A stretch of 10,357 nucleotides of DNA, from assembly GCA_018500075.1 (NCBI GenBank), contig JAHBAN010000195.1:1-10357 (forward strand). The letters run 5' to 3'. Source of the DNA: Flavobacteriia bacterium (GTDB lineage Bacteria > Bacteroidota > Bacteroidia > Flavobacteriales > Flavobacteriaceae). Both the position numbers and the translations under genes were made by a program. This document shows positions 1 through 5,962 of this stretch, piece by piece; within the stretch, counting starts at the first letter, position 1; the number at the start of each line of letters is the position of its first letter. The notes under the pieces are model-generated. The model ran no database searches. It was not told the origin of the DNA and worked only from the letters and a program-made list of their open reading frames with translations.

Positions 1-579
1 CTCGCCATCAAGCCCGATCAGAAAATACCCGTAGCCTTTGAGCTCTTCCATCGCGCGAGACAGGTTTGTGACCCGCAAATAAGGCTGGCGTTCCAGCGCA
101 CCGCTGGCTGTCTTGGCCAAAGCCCCTGTTTCCGGCGCCGCATGACGCTTTGTCCCGATCACAGCACGGGCACCAAAAACCTCCGCCGAGCGCAAAATAG
201 CCCCGACGTTATGCGGATCGGACACCCGATCAAGCAACAAAACACGCGCTGGCCGCTCATCGCCTCCGCTGACACAGGCATCCGCCACCGAGCCCCAATC
301 GAGCGCTTTCACTTCAAGCGCAGCCCCTTGGTGCACCGACTGGGGGTCGAGCGGCGCCGCAAACCTGCGGGGATCAGAAACTTCCGGCTCCATCCCGCTT
401 TGTGCAATCACATCGGCCAGTTTGGTTTGCGCATTCAGCGTCACGATCAGGCGCAGCTTCTCGCGCTTGGGGTTGGCAAGGGCGTCGCGCACCGCGTGCA
501 AGCCAAACAGCCAGACCGTCTCGGCGGCTTCGAGCTTTTTACCACGTTCTTTTTCCACAACCCACTTCGGCTTTTTCAT
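1..579 (-). CDS. rlmB: 23S rRNA (guanosine-2251-2'-O)-methyltransferase RlmB, partial (3' end beyond window)
   Basis: This minus-strand frame is open from an ATG at 579-577 to the window edge and gives 193 residues; the family is about 240-260 long, so the C-terminal SAM-binding knot is largely missing. Residues ~22-90 match the N-terminal SpoU substrate-binding domain (start VWLFGLHAVRDAL). Residues 113-137 carry the SpoU/TrmH motif 1 (LLLDRVSDPHNVGAILRSAE), including the Asn-124 and Arg-130 that the family uses in 2'-O-methyl transfer. Residues 145-190 (RHAAPETGALAKTASGA and following) continue the RlmB pattern. By family knowledge the enzyme methylates the 2'-OH of G2251 in the 23S rRNA P loop, acting in the cytoplasm with SAM. 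An AGGG lies seven bases before the ATG, supporting this start. The gene is divergent from the tRNA-Tyr gene. A generic TrmH-family methyltransferase is the alternative, but the N-terminal domain favours RlmB. Confidence 0.93.
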   Translation of the reverse strand, partial: MKKPKWVVEKERGKKLEAAETVWLFGLHAVRDALANPKREKLRLIVTLNAQTKLADVIAQSGMEPEVSDPRRFAAPLDPQSVHQGAALEVKALDWGSVADACVSGGDERPARVLLLDRVSDPHNVGAILRSAEVFGARAVIGTKRHAAPETGALAKTASGALERQPYLRVTNLSRAMEELKGYGYFLIGLDGE

Positions 580-601
580 CGCAAGACCCTGTTTTCATGC
601 T

Positions 602-618
602 GAGAGACATTTTCTCTC
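602..618. repeat. Short inverted repeat upstream of rlmB
   Basis: GAGAGA (602-607) and TCTCTC (613-618) form a 6-bp inverted repeat around a 5-base loop. It lies 23-39 bases before the rlmB start codon, so it would fall in the rlmB leader or promoter. It could be an operator or a leader hairpin; purine/pyrimidine-rich repeats of this size also arise by chance. I see no clear -35/-10 pair for rlmB nearby. Confidence 0.3.
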
Positions 619-648
619 CCCTGCGCCGCTTATCATGCCAATTTGCTG

Positions 649-677
649 TTGACGACCCTTAGCGAGGCAAGTAATCC
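649..677 (+). promoter_or_regulatory. Candidate sigma-70 promoter of tRNA-Tyr
   Basis: TTGACG at 649-654 matches the -35 consensus at five of six bases. A 17-base spacer leads to TAATCC at 672-677, a poor but positionally correct -10. Transcription would start near 684, about five bases before the mature tRNA, which is typical of stable RNA promoters. The stretch after the -10 is C-rich, as often seen in growth-rate-controlled promoters, but that regulation is inference. Confidence 0.45.
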
Positions 678-688
678 CCTCCCTCAGT

Positions 689-772
689 GGGCGACAGGCC
701 GCAAGGTGTGGCAGGGGACTGTAACTCCCTCGCGGAGACGCACGCCTGGTTCGATTCCAGGGTCGCCCACCA
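689..772 (+). tRNA. tRNA-Tyr (anticodon GTA), CCA encoded
   Basis: A complete type II cloverleaf can be folded by eye. The acceptor stem GGGCGAC (689-695) pairs fully with GTCGCCC (762-768). The D stem is GCC/GGC (698-700/710-712) with the conserved GG at 705-706. The anticodon stem is 714-718/726-730 with one G-U pair, and the loop CTGTAAC places GTA at 721-723. A long variable arm (731-744) contains GCG-GAGA-CGC, as expected for bacterial tRNA-Tyr. The T stem CCTGG/CCAGG (745-749/757-761) encloses TTCGATT. The discriminator is A769 and CCA (770-772) is encoded. The base after A37 is C (position 38), where A is more usual. Confidence 0.96.
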
Positions 773-800
773 CTTCAGTCCAGCAAAATACCCTTGCCAG

Positions 801-835
801 AACCTGTCCTTGGCGCCTCTGCAGGTTTATTGTTT
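801..835 (+). terminator. Weak hairpin, possible tRNA-Tyr terminator
   Basis: AACCTG (801-806) pairs with CAGGTT (822-827) around a 15-base loop, and a T-rich stretch (828-835, TATTGTTT) follows. It lies 29 bases after the tRNA CCA and in the correct orientation. The stem is only six pairs and the T tract is broken, so termination would be inefficient; the call is tentative. Confidence 0.25.
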
Positions 836-844
836 CGAATTCTT

Positions 845-883
845 CCAAGCCCCTTGGACGCAGCGGCGTATTGTCTTTATACT
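845..883 (+). promoter_or_regulatory. Candidate promoter of the GT8-like gene, with overlapping inverted repeat
   Basis: TTGGAC (854-859) and TATACT (878-883; five of six -10 bases) are separated by 18 bases, a plausible sigma-70 promoter with a start near 890 and a leader of about 25 bases. A compact inverted repeat CCAAG-CCC-CTTGG (845-857) overlaps the -35 element. The repeat could serve as an operator or as a stem following the tRNA transcript. Confidence 0.45.
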
Positions 884-914
884 AGCAACATATAACGAGT
901 GCTGAGTGGAGCCT

Positions 915-1919
915 ATGGCTGCAAAACCGACGATGATTGATGATTTCAATGTTTTTGTGATCGGACAGGCCGGACGTCTACAATATGAGGCGCTTTTGTT
1001 TGCAGCCTCCTTGCGCGCGTTCAGCCCCGGCTTCAAAGGCCGCCTGATTGTTGCCGAGCCACAACCGGGCGCCCTCTGGCCCCGCGATCCGCGGATCGAG
1101 GATTCGCTTGTGCTTGACGCACTCAATGATCTTGAGGTCGAGATTATTCCCTTTGAAAGCAAGGTCTTCGGAAGCAGCTATGCCTATGGAAACAAAATCG
1201 AAGCGCTCACGGCCCTGCCCGCAGGCGAGCCATTTCTTTTCTTTGACACCGATACGCTCATCACAGGCGAGCTAACATCTGTGCCGTTTGACTTTGACAA
1301 GCCGTCCGCTTCTCTCAAGCGTGAAGGCACCTGGCCGACACCCGAGCTTTACGGGCCGGGATATGGCCAAATCTGGAAATCGCTTTATGACGCCTTCGGG
1401 CTGGACTACGCCAGCTCGCTCGATCTGGGCCAGCCGGATGAGTATTGGCGACGCTATCTTTATTTCAACGCGGGCTATTTTTTTTACAAATGTCCGCAGG
1501 TCTTTGGCACAAAATTTCTCGAGTATGCCGTGACAATTCGCGACACGCCACCGCCGGAGCTGGTCTGTCAGACCATGGACCCCTGGCTTGATCAGGTCGC
1601 GCTTCCACTGGTCATTCATGCTTTGGGTGGCGGGCGCGACACCCTGCCAGAGGGCTATCTGGACGGCGCAACAAGTTGCCATTATCGTTTATTACCAATG
1701 CTTTATGCGCGGGAGGCGGACGCTGTCGTCAGCGCTCTGGAGGAGATCTGCGCGCCAAACAAGATCAAAAAAGCCCTGAAGTCTTATGACCCAATCAAGC
1801 GCATGGTCTATCAGGGCCGCGGCCAAAAAGTTCGGGCGCTGTTTGACCAAAACGACCTGCCGCGCAAGGAACAGGCGATCCGCAATCGCATCAAACGCGA
1901 AGGCTATTGGATGCGCTAG
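915..1919 (+). CDS. Putative glycosyltransferase, GT-A fold, GT8-like
   Basis: I do not recognise a named gene. The protein has about 334 residues (ATG 915) or 337 (GTG 906). The ATG is preferred because GGAG lies at 908-911, although its 3-base spacing is short. Numbering from the GTG, residues 14-50 (NVFVIGQAGRLQYEALLFAA) look like the first beta-alpha unit of a GT-A fold. FFDTDTLITG at 112-121 holds a DxD motif (D114, D116), which in this fold binds a metal ion and the nucleotide-sugar. YFNAGYFFYK (186-195), DQVALPL (229-235) and CHYR (258-261, His-259) fall where GT8 enzymes have FNAG, DQ and a metal-binding His. No signal peptide or membrane segment is seen, and the C-terminus is basic, so a cytoplasmic or membrane-peripheral sugar transferase is inferred. 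Substrate is unknown and no polysaccharide genes lie nearby. Confidence 0.8.
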   Translation: MAAKPTMIDDFNVFVIGQAGRLQYEALLFAASLRAFSPGFKGRLIVAEPQPGALWPRDPRIEDSLVLDALNDLEVEIIPFESKVFGSSYAYGNKIEALTALPAGEPFLFFDTDTLITGELTSVPFDFDKPSASLKREGTWPTPELYGPGYGQIWKSLYDAFGLDYASSLDLGQPDEYWRRYLYFNAGYFFYKCPQVFGTKFLEYAVTIRDTPPPELVCQTMDPWLDQVALPLVIHALGGGRDTLPEGYLDGATSCHYRLLPMLYAREADAVVSALEEICAPNKIKKALKSYDPIKRMVYQGRGQKVRALFDQNDLPRKEQAIRNRIKREGYWMR

Positions 1920-2072
1920 GACAGAATAATATTCCTAGCTCGCCCCCAAAGACAGCAGAGCTTTCCACATCGCCATCAAGTTTCACACTCCTGTCCCTGT
2001 TCTGGGCCTCACAGTTGTGAAGCTGCGATTCTTTGCCTAACACTTGGTAAAACACACAGTTGGGAGGCCCAG
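1920..2072 (+). promoter_or_regulatory. metY leader region with inverted repeat TCACA-GT-TGTGA
   Basis: This 153-base gap has no clear terminator for the upstream gene. It contains a 5-bp inverted repeat TCACA-GT-TGTGA (2009-2020). The octamer CACAGTTG occurs within it (2010-2017) and again at 2055-2062, just before the Shine-Dalgarno GGGAGG (2062-2067, 5 bases before the metY ATG). TTGTGA (2015-2020) could act as a -35 with a weak TAACAC 17 bases downstream (2038-2043). I looked for the SAM-II and SAM/SAH riboswitch patterns known upstream of alphaproteobacterial methionine genes and did not recognise them. An operator for a methionine/sulfur regulator is inference. Confidence 0.35.
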
Positions 2073-3353
2073 ATGGCTTACGGATTCGACACACTTCAAA
2101 TTCACGCAGGCGCGGCGCCAGACCCCGCCACAGGCGCCCGCCAAACGCCGATTTATCAGACCACGGCCTATGTTTTTCGCGACGCCGATCACGCCGCAGC
2201 GCTCTTTAACCTCCAAGAAGTCGGCTATATCTATTCGCGCCTCACAAACCCAACAGTGGCCGTTCTGGCCGAGCGCATCGCCACGCTTGAAGGCGGTCAA
2301 GGCGCCGTTTGCTGCTCCTCAGGCCATGCCGCCCAAATCATGGCGCTTTTCCCGCTGATGGCGCCAGGACGCAATGTTGTGGCGTCTTCGCGGCTCTATG
2401 GGGGCACGATCACGCAGTTTAGCCAAACGATCAAGCGTTTCGGGTGGTCGGCGACCTTTGTAGACTTTGATGATCTAGACGCGGTTAAAGCAGCGATCGA
2501 TGAAAATACGCGCGCTGTTTTTTGCGAATCAATCGCCAATCCGGGCGGCTATATCACCGATCTTGACGCGATTTCGGCTATCTCGGATGCCGCAGGCATT
2601 CCGCTTATTGTCGATAACACCTCGGCCACGCCCTATCTGTGCAACCCGATCGAGCATGGGGCCACATTGGTTGTCCATTCGACCACAAAATACCTGACAG
2701 GCAATGGCACGGTTACGGGCGGTTGTGTTGTTGATTCTGGCAAGTTTGACTGGTCAGCCTCTGACAAATTCCCGTCGCTCTCTGAGCCTGAGCCTGCCTA
2801 TCACGGTCTCAAGTTTCACGAGACCTTCGGCGCGCTCGCCTATACCTTCCACGGGATTGCCATCGGTCTGCGCGATCTGGGGATGACGATGAACCCGCAG
2901 GCGGCGCATTATACGCTGATGGGGATCGAAACCCTCAGCCTGCGCATGGAGCGCCATGTGCAGAACGCCGAGCAGATTGCCGGCTGGCTTGAGGGCCATG
3001 AGGCAGTGGATTATGTCACCTATGCGGGCCTGAAATCCTCGCCCTACAATGCCCGCGTGGCCACCATTTGCCCCAAAGGGGCGGGCGGCCTCTTCACCAT
3101 CGCCTTGAAGGGCGGCTATGAGGCCTGTCTCAAGTTTGTCGACAGTCTGGAAATCTTCAGCCACGTGGCAAACCTCGGGGACACCCGCAGCCTTGTGATC
3201 CACTCGGCCTCGACAACCCACCGACAGCTCACACCGGAGCAGCAGGAAGCAGCGGGCGCAGGCCCCAGCGTTGTGCGGATTTCAATCGGGATTGAAGATG
3301 CCAAGGATCTGATTGCCGATCTCGACCAAGCCCTCGCCAAAGCCAGCGCATAA
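2073..3353 (+). CDS. metY: O-acetylhomoserine sulfhydrylase (O-acetylhomoserine aminocarboxypropyltransferase)
   Basis: The 426-residue protein belongs to the Cys/Met-metabolism PLP family (fold type I) and has the usual MetY length of about 425-430. Visible motifs: TLQIHAG near the start (8-13); YSRLTNPT (54-61), whose Tyr and Arg bind PLP phosphate in the partner subunit; SRLYGGT (106-112) with the ring-stacking Tyr-109; DNT (181-183), whose Asp contacts the pyridine nitrogen; STTKYLTG (203-210) with the Schiff-base Lys-206; and the late THRQLTPEQ and VRISIGIED segments. By family knowledge it makes homocysteine from O-acetyl-L-homoserine and sulfide in the cytoplasm, the direct sulfhydrylation route to methionine. 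The long insert around DWSASDKFPSLSEPEPAYHGL (226-246) favours MetY over MetZ or cystathionine synthases. A strong Shine-Dalgarno precedes it, and it seems to be a single-gene unit ending at the hairpin at 3377. Confidence 0.95.
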   Translation: MAYGFDTLQIHAGAAPDPATGARQTPIYQTTAYVFRDADHAAALFNLQEVGYIYSRLTNPTVAVLAERIATLEGGQGAVCCSSGHAAQIMALFPLMAPGRNVVASSRLYGGTITQFSQTIKRFGWSATFVDFDDLDAVKAAIDENTRAVFCESIANPGGYITDLDAISAISDAAGIPLIVDNTSATPYLCNPIEHGATLVVHSTTKYLTGNGTVTGGCVVDSGKFDWSASDKFPSLSEPEPAYHGLKFHETFGALAYTFHGIAIGLRDLGMTMNPQAAHYTLMGIETLSLRMERHVQNAEQIAGWLEGHEAVDYVTYAGLKSSPYNARVATICPKGAGGLFTIALKGGYEACLKFVDSLEIFSHVANLGDTRSLVIHSASTTHRQLTPEQQEAAGAGPSVVRISIGIEDAKDLIADLDQALAKASA

Positions 3354-3376
3354 ACGCGCTTCTCTGCCCGCTATTG

Positions 3377-3425
3377 CCAGATGCCGCCCGGAAATACCCC
3401 GAGCGGCATCTGGTCTATGTTCTTC
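3377..3425 (+). terminator. Intrinsic terminator after metY
   Basis: CCAGATGCCGC (3377-3387) and GCGGCATCTGG (3403-3413) form a perfect 11-bp stem over a 15-base loop, 24 bases after the metY stop. The following TCTATGTTCTTC is T-rich but interrupted. The hairpin is the strongest in the intergenic DNA of this window. It cleanly separates metY from the next promoter at 3436. Confidence 0.65.
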
Positions 3426-3435
3426 AGCTAAGTAT

Positions 3436-3444
3436 TGATATAAT
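3436..3444 (+). promoter_or_regulatory. Extended -10 promoter of the 754-residue membrane protein gene
   Basis: TGATATAAT at 3436-3444 is an exact extended -10 element (TGnTATAAT). No good -35 is found 16-18 bases upstream, which fits the known ability of extended -10 promoters to work without one. Transcription would start near 3451, giving a 34-base leader. AAGG at 3474-3477 sits seven bases before the ATG as the ribosome binding site. Confidence 0.55.
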
Positions 3445-3484
3445 AGGGGCTTAAGAGTGTTGTGACCGGCTCTAAGGCGGCTGT

Positions 3485-5749
3485 ATGAAACCGAATTTTG
3501 CGTTAACTTTATCTTTTGAAGGCATCGGCCTTCTGCACCGTTCGCCCGCGGGCTGGGCCCGTGTGGGTGAGGTGCCTCTTGATGTGCCCGATCTTCCCGG
3601 CGCTCTGGCTTTGCTTAAAAAAACCGCCGCCCAAATCACGCCAGAGGCGCTGAGCGTCAAGATTGCTTTGCCGCCCGAGCAAATAAAATACCTGCGTTTG
3701 GAGCGCCAAGACGGTGGAGCGCAGGCCCAAGAGCGCGCTGTGCAAGCCGCGCTTGACGGGGCGACGCCTTATGCTTTGGAGGAGCTTGCCTATTGCTGGG
3801 CCGAGGCGGATCAGGCGCTTGTCGTTGCGGCTGTGGCGCGTGAAACGCTGAGGGAAGCGGAAGACTTCGCGCGCGACAACGGGTTTCAGCCGCTTTATTT
3901 TACCGCGCGCCCCGAGGCGGGCGAGTATACCGGGGAGCCGTTTTTTGGCCCATGCTCGGGGCTTGACGCCGCGCCGGAGCCAGACACCGAGGTCGGGGCG
4001 ATCATCGGCAGCGCTGTGATCCCGGCTGCGCCGCAGCCCGAGCTTGAGCTTGAGCTTGAGCCTGAGGCAGCGGAGGGGCCAGAGGCGGCAGTGCCCACGT
4101 TCTCCTCACGGCGCGACGGCGCCGGCCTGCCCTCCTCGACGCCAGCCTTGACAGGCGTCACGCGCACGCCCCCGAATGTGATTGCGCCGAGCATCCCGCT
4201 CGGTGCGGGCGATGCGGGCAGCCCTGCCCTGTCAACGCCAGATGGCACGCCTGATGCCCGCACCGTCCCAGCCGCCCAGCCGGAGGCCGCTCCGGCGGCA
4301 CAGGCGCAGGGCGAGACGGCGGCCAAAACCACCGGCACCCGCCCTCTCCAGAGCACCGGCTTCGCCCCTGTTGGAACAGGAAAAAGCGTTCCAAAGCAGA
4401 CGGCTACGGGGAAGCCGCGGTTCTTGGGGCTGATCCTCACGGCGGTCTTGCTTGTGTTCTTGCTCGGGGTTGCGGCTTGGGCTTCGATCTTTGTGGGCGA
4501 AGGGCTGGCGCGGCTCTTTGGCAGCGCGCCTGAACGCTCTGTGCTGGCACCCTCTGATCCGGATGAAACCGAGATCGAAGGCGATGAGGCCATGGTGCTT
4601 GAGCCGCCTCTCAACCTTCGCGCGCCTGACACAGGCGAGGCGCCGTCCAGCGCGGGCGTTGGCCCTGTGGTGCCGCGGACCGGCCCACAGATCACGCTCA
4701 AGGACGCCGTGGAAAACTACGTAGTGACAGGGGTTTGGGTGCTTGCGCCCGAGGCCCCTATCGCCCCGCCACGGCAGGATCTGGACGATCTCTATGTGGC
4801 CTCGATCGACCCCGCAATCGAGGCGCAGGATGCGATTGCATTGCCTGCGCTTGCGCCTGTGGAGGAAGACGGATTGCTCGGACGGCAGGCGAATCCGGCG
4901 GCGCGGGGGCAGAGCTTTGAGCTGGATGACAGGGGGCTTGTAAAGGCCACGCCTGAGGGGGCGCTTTCGCCTGAGGGACATCGCGTTTTTGCGGGCAAAC
5001 CCCCTTATTTTCCTAGGGAATTACCCGAGCGAACCGAGCGGGTGGAGGCTGTTGGCGGGGGGCTGGCAGAGCTGCGGCCACGGGCGCGGCCTTCGGGGCT
5101 GGCCGAGGCCCATGAACGGGCCACTTTGGGCGGGCGCAGCCGCAGCGAACTGGCGGCGATTCGGCCCAAGCTGCGGCCCGCGTTGGGCCGCGACACAGCC
5201 GCCGCAAGCCCGCAAACCACCCCCGAGTCTGCCCTTGGCGCAGCGATAGAAGAGGCCGTTGCACAGGCGGTTCCGCCGACGCCCGGCGCTGTGGTCATTC
5301 GGGTGCCCCAGACACCGGCGCCCGACCTTGACCCGAACGCAACGCCGCAGGCTGTGGCGCGCTCGATCAAGCCAAAAGACCGCCCCAAAAACTTCGAGAG
5401 CATCATAGAGCGCGCCGCAAGAAACCAAGAAAATACCGATCAGGAAGAAGGGGTTACGCAAGTTGCCGCCCTGGCGCCGCGGACTGTATCGCCCAGCATC
5501 CCCTCGCGCTCCTCGGTTGCAAAACAAGCCACCCTGCGCAATGCAATCAACCTCAAACGGGTCAATCTGATCGGGGTTTATGGCAAGCCCTCAAGCCGCA
5601 GCGCCCTCGTGCGGCTGTCCAACGGGCGCTATCAGAAAGTGAAGGTCGGCGACCGGATCGACGGGGGCCGTGTCTCGGCGATTGGCGAGACCGAACTCAT
5701 CTATCAAAAGAACGGGCGCGGCGTCACGTTGAAGATGCCAAAAGGCTGA
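3485..5749 (+). CDS. Large single-pass membrane protein with PilM/GspL-like N-terminus and PilP/GspC-like C-terminus
   Basis: This 754-residue protein has no gene name I can assign. Residues 1-~142 read like the start of an actin-like PilM/GspL cytoplasmic domain: short beta strands, then IALPPEQIKYLRL (60-72) and ALDGATPYALEELAYCW (89-105), where GspL/PilM have similar strings. Residues ~143-311 are Pro/Ala/Glu-rich and low in complexity. Residues ~313-337 form one hydrophobic segment (FLGLILTAVLLVFLLGVAAW), preceded by Lys/Arg, so the N-terminus should be cytoplasmic. Residues ~338-680 are a second disordered linker with repeated RP-x-RP motifs. Residues ~684-752 (INLKRVNLIGVYG, RSALVRLSNGRYQKVKVGD, GRVSAIGETELIY) resemble the periplasmic homology region of GspC/PilP. 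The layout suggests an envelope-spanning scaffold of a pilus- or secretion-like machine, but no such genes are near, so this is inference from weak similarity. Confidence 0.72.
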   Translation: MKPNFALTLSFEGIGLLHRSPAGWARVGEVPLDVPDLPGALALLKKTAAQITPEALSVKIALPPEQIKYLRLERQDGGAQAQERAVQAALDGATPYALEELAYCWAEADQALVVAAVARETLREAEDFARDNGFQPLYFTARPEAGEYTGEPFFGPCSGLDAAPEPDTEVGAIIGSAVIPAAPQPELELELEPEAAEGPEAAVPTFSSRRDGAGLPSSTPALTGVTRTPPNVIAPSIPLGAGDAGSPALSTPDGTPDARTVPAAQPEAAPAAQAQGETAAKTTGTRPLQSTGFAPVGTGKSVPKQTATGKPRFLGLILTAVLLVFLLGVAAWASIFVGEGLARLFGSAPERSVLAPSDPDETEIEGDEAMVLEPPLNLRAPDTGEAPSSAGVGPVVPRTGPQITLKDAVENYVVTGVWVLAPEAPIAPPRQDLDDLYVASIDPAIEAQDAIALPALAPVEEDGLLGRQANPAARGQSFELDDRGLVKATPEGALSPEGHRVFAGKPPYFPRELPERTERVEAVGGGLAELRPRARPSGLAEAHERATLGGRSRSELAAIRPKLRPALGRDTAAASPQTTPESALGAAIEEAVAQAVPPTPGAVVIRVPQTPAPDLDPNATPQAVARSIKPKDRPKNFESIIERAARNQENTDQEEGVTQVAALAPRTVSPSIPSRSSVAKQATLRNAINLKRVNLIGVYGKPSSRSALVRLSNGRYQKVKVGDRIDGGRVSAIGETELIYQKNGRGVTLKMPKG
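4040..4060 (+). repeat. Hexanucleotide tandem repeat GAGCTT inside the large membrane protein gene
   Basis: Three exact copies of GAGCTT (4040-4057) are followed by GAG and then the variant CCTGAG. They encode an alternating Glu-Leu run (residues 186-191) in the first disordered linker. The unit is a multiple of three, so copy-number slippage would change linker length without breaking the frame. Confidence 0.8.
5072..5419 (+). repeat. Protein-level repeat (L/I)(R/K)P(R/K)xRP in periplasmic linker
   Basis: The second linker of the large membrane protein carries three copies of a basic-proline motif: LRPRARP (residues 530-536), IRPKLRP (559-565) and IKPKDRP (628-634). The first and third extend further in register, ending in EAHERA and ESIIERA respectively. 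The spacing is irregular (29 and 69 residues). The copies stand out against the otherwise acidic or neutral Ala/Pro linker. Confidence 0.65.
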
Positions 5750-5809
5750 TCTTAATATTATCTGAAGGCAGCGTTTTGGCCTGTTTACGCTTTGCCGACC
5801 CGTCACAAG

Positions 5810-5873
5810 CAGGGGGGGTGAAAAGCGTGCACAACCCGTGCACCATGCGTGCACCCCCTGAAACGGCTTTTTT
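5810..5873 (+). terminator. Imperfect G/C-rich hairpin with downstream T6, possible terminator
   Basis: CAGGGGGGGTG (5810-5820) can pair with CACCCCCTG (5852-5860), nine pairs with two extra G bulged. The 31-base loop contains two of the three GTGCAC palindromes, which can pair with each other. A run of six T follows at 5868-5873, but seven bases separate it from the stem, which is further than in a classical intrinsic terminator. It may end transcription of the large upstream gene, or simply reflect the GTGCAC array. Confidence 0.35.
5827..5854. repeat. Three GTGCAC palindromes at exact 11-base spacing
   Basis: GTGCAC occurs at 5827-5832, 5838-5843 and 5849-5854, each preceded by C, so CGTGCAC is repeated three times with 4-base spacers (AACC, CATG). 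Each hexamer is a perfect palindrome, and the 11-base period is about one helical turn, placing all three on the same DNA face. The array lies about 47-74 bases before the probable yqaA-like transcription start. A regulator-binding array is the natural reading, but I do not know a matching regulator. Confidence 0.6.
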
Positions 5874-5888
5874 GTTAAGACAAAATTA

Positions 5889-5934
5889 TATAACACTGCG
5901 CGCGCAGGCTTTACCAAACCGTCACAGCCTGCGC
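5889..5934 (+). promoter_or_regulatory. Weak -10 element and perfect 9-bp leader hairpin before the yqaA-like gene
   Basis: TATAAC (5889-5894) in an AT-rich stretch may be a -10, with no clear -35. GCGCAGGCT (5902-5910) and AGCCTGCGC (5926-5934) form a perfect 9-bp inverted repeat with a 15-base loop. If transcription starts near 5901, the hairpin would sit at the extreme 5' end of the mRNA, 28 bases before the ATG. No T run follows, so it is not a standard terminator. mRNA stabilisation or a control element is inference. Confidence 0.4.
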
Positions 5935-5962
5935 CTATCACCCCAGACGAAAAGGCCTCCCC

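Noticed and set aside
142..603. 153-codon plus-strand open frame over the rlmB region
   Set aside because: The minus strand encodes an RlmB-like protein with intact SpoU motifs, so the plus frame is a shadow.
689..772. tRNA gene as integration (att) site of a genomic island
   Set aside because: No integrase gene or second copy of the tRNA 3' end is present in the window, and the flanking genes look like core chromosome.
1920..2072. SAM-II or SAM/SAH riboswitch upstream of metY
   Set aside because: I could not find the conserved loops or pseudoknot strings of either class by eye.
4158..4394. Possible foreign DNA within the linker of the large membrane protein
   Set aside because: The altered composition reflects Ala/Pro codons in a disordered region, not a change in neighbouring codon use.
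3895..4701. Long open frame on the minus strand (268 codons) inside the large membrane protein gene
   Set aside because: It is Ser/Pro/Gly low-complexity antisense to a GC-rich linker, has no recognisable domain, and the plus-strand frame has a good promoter, ribosome site and folded ends.
5872..5889. TTAA-type CtrA half sites near GTTAAG and AATTAT
   Set aside because: The spacing and second half do not match TTAA-N7-TTAA.
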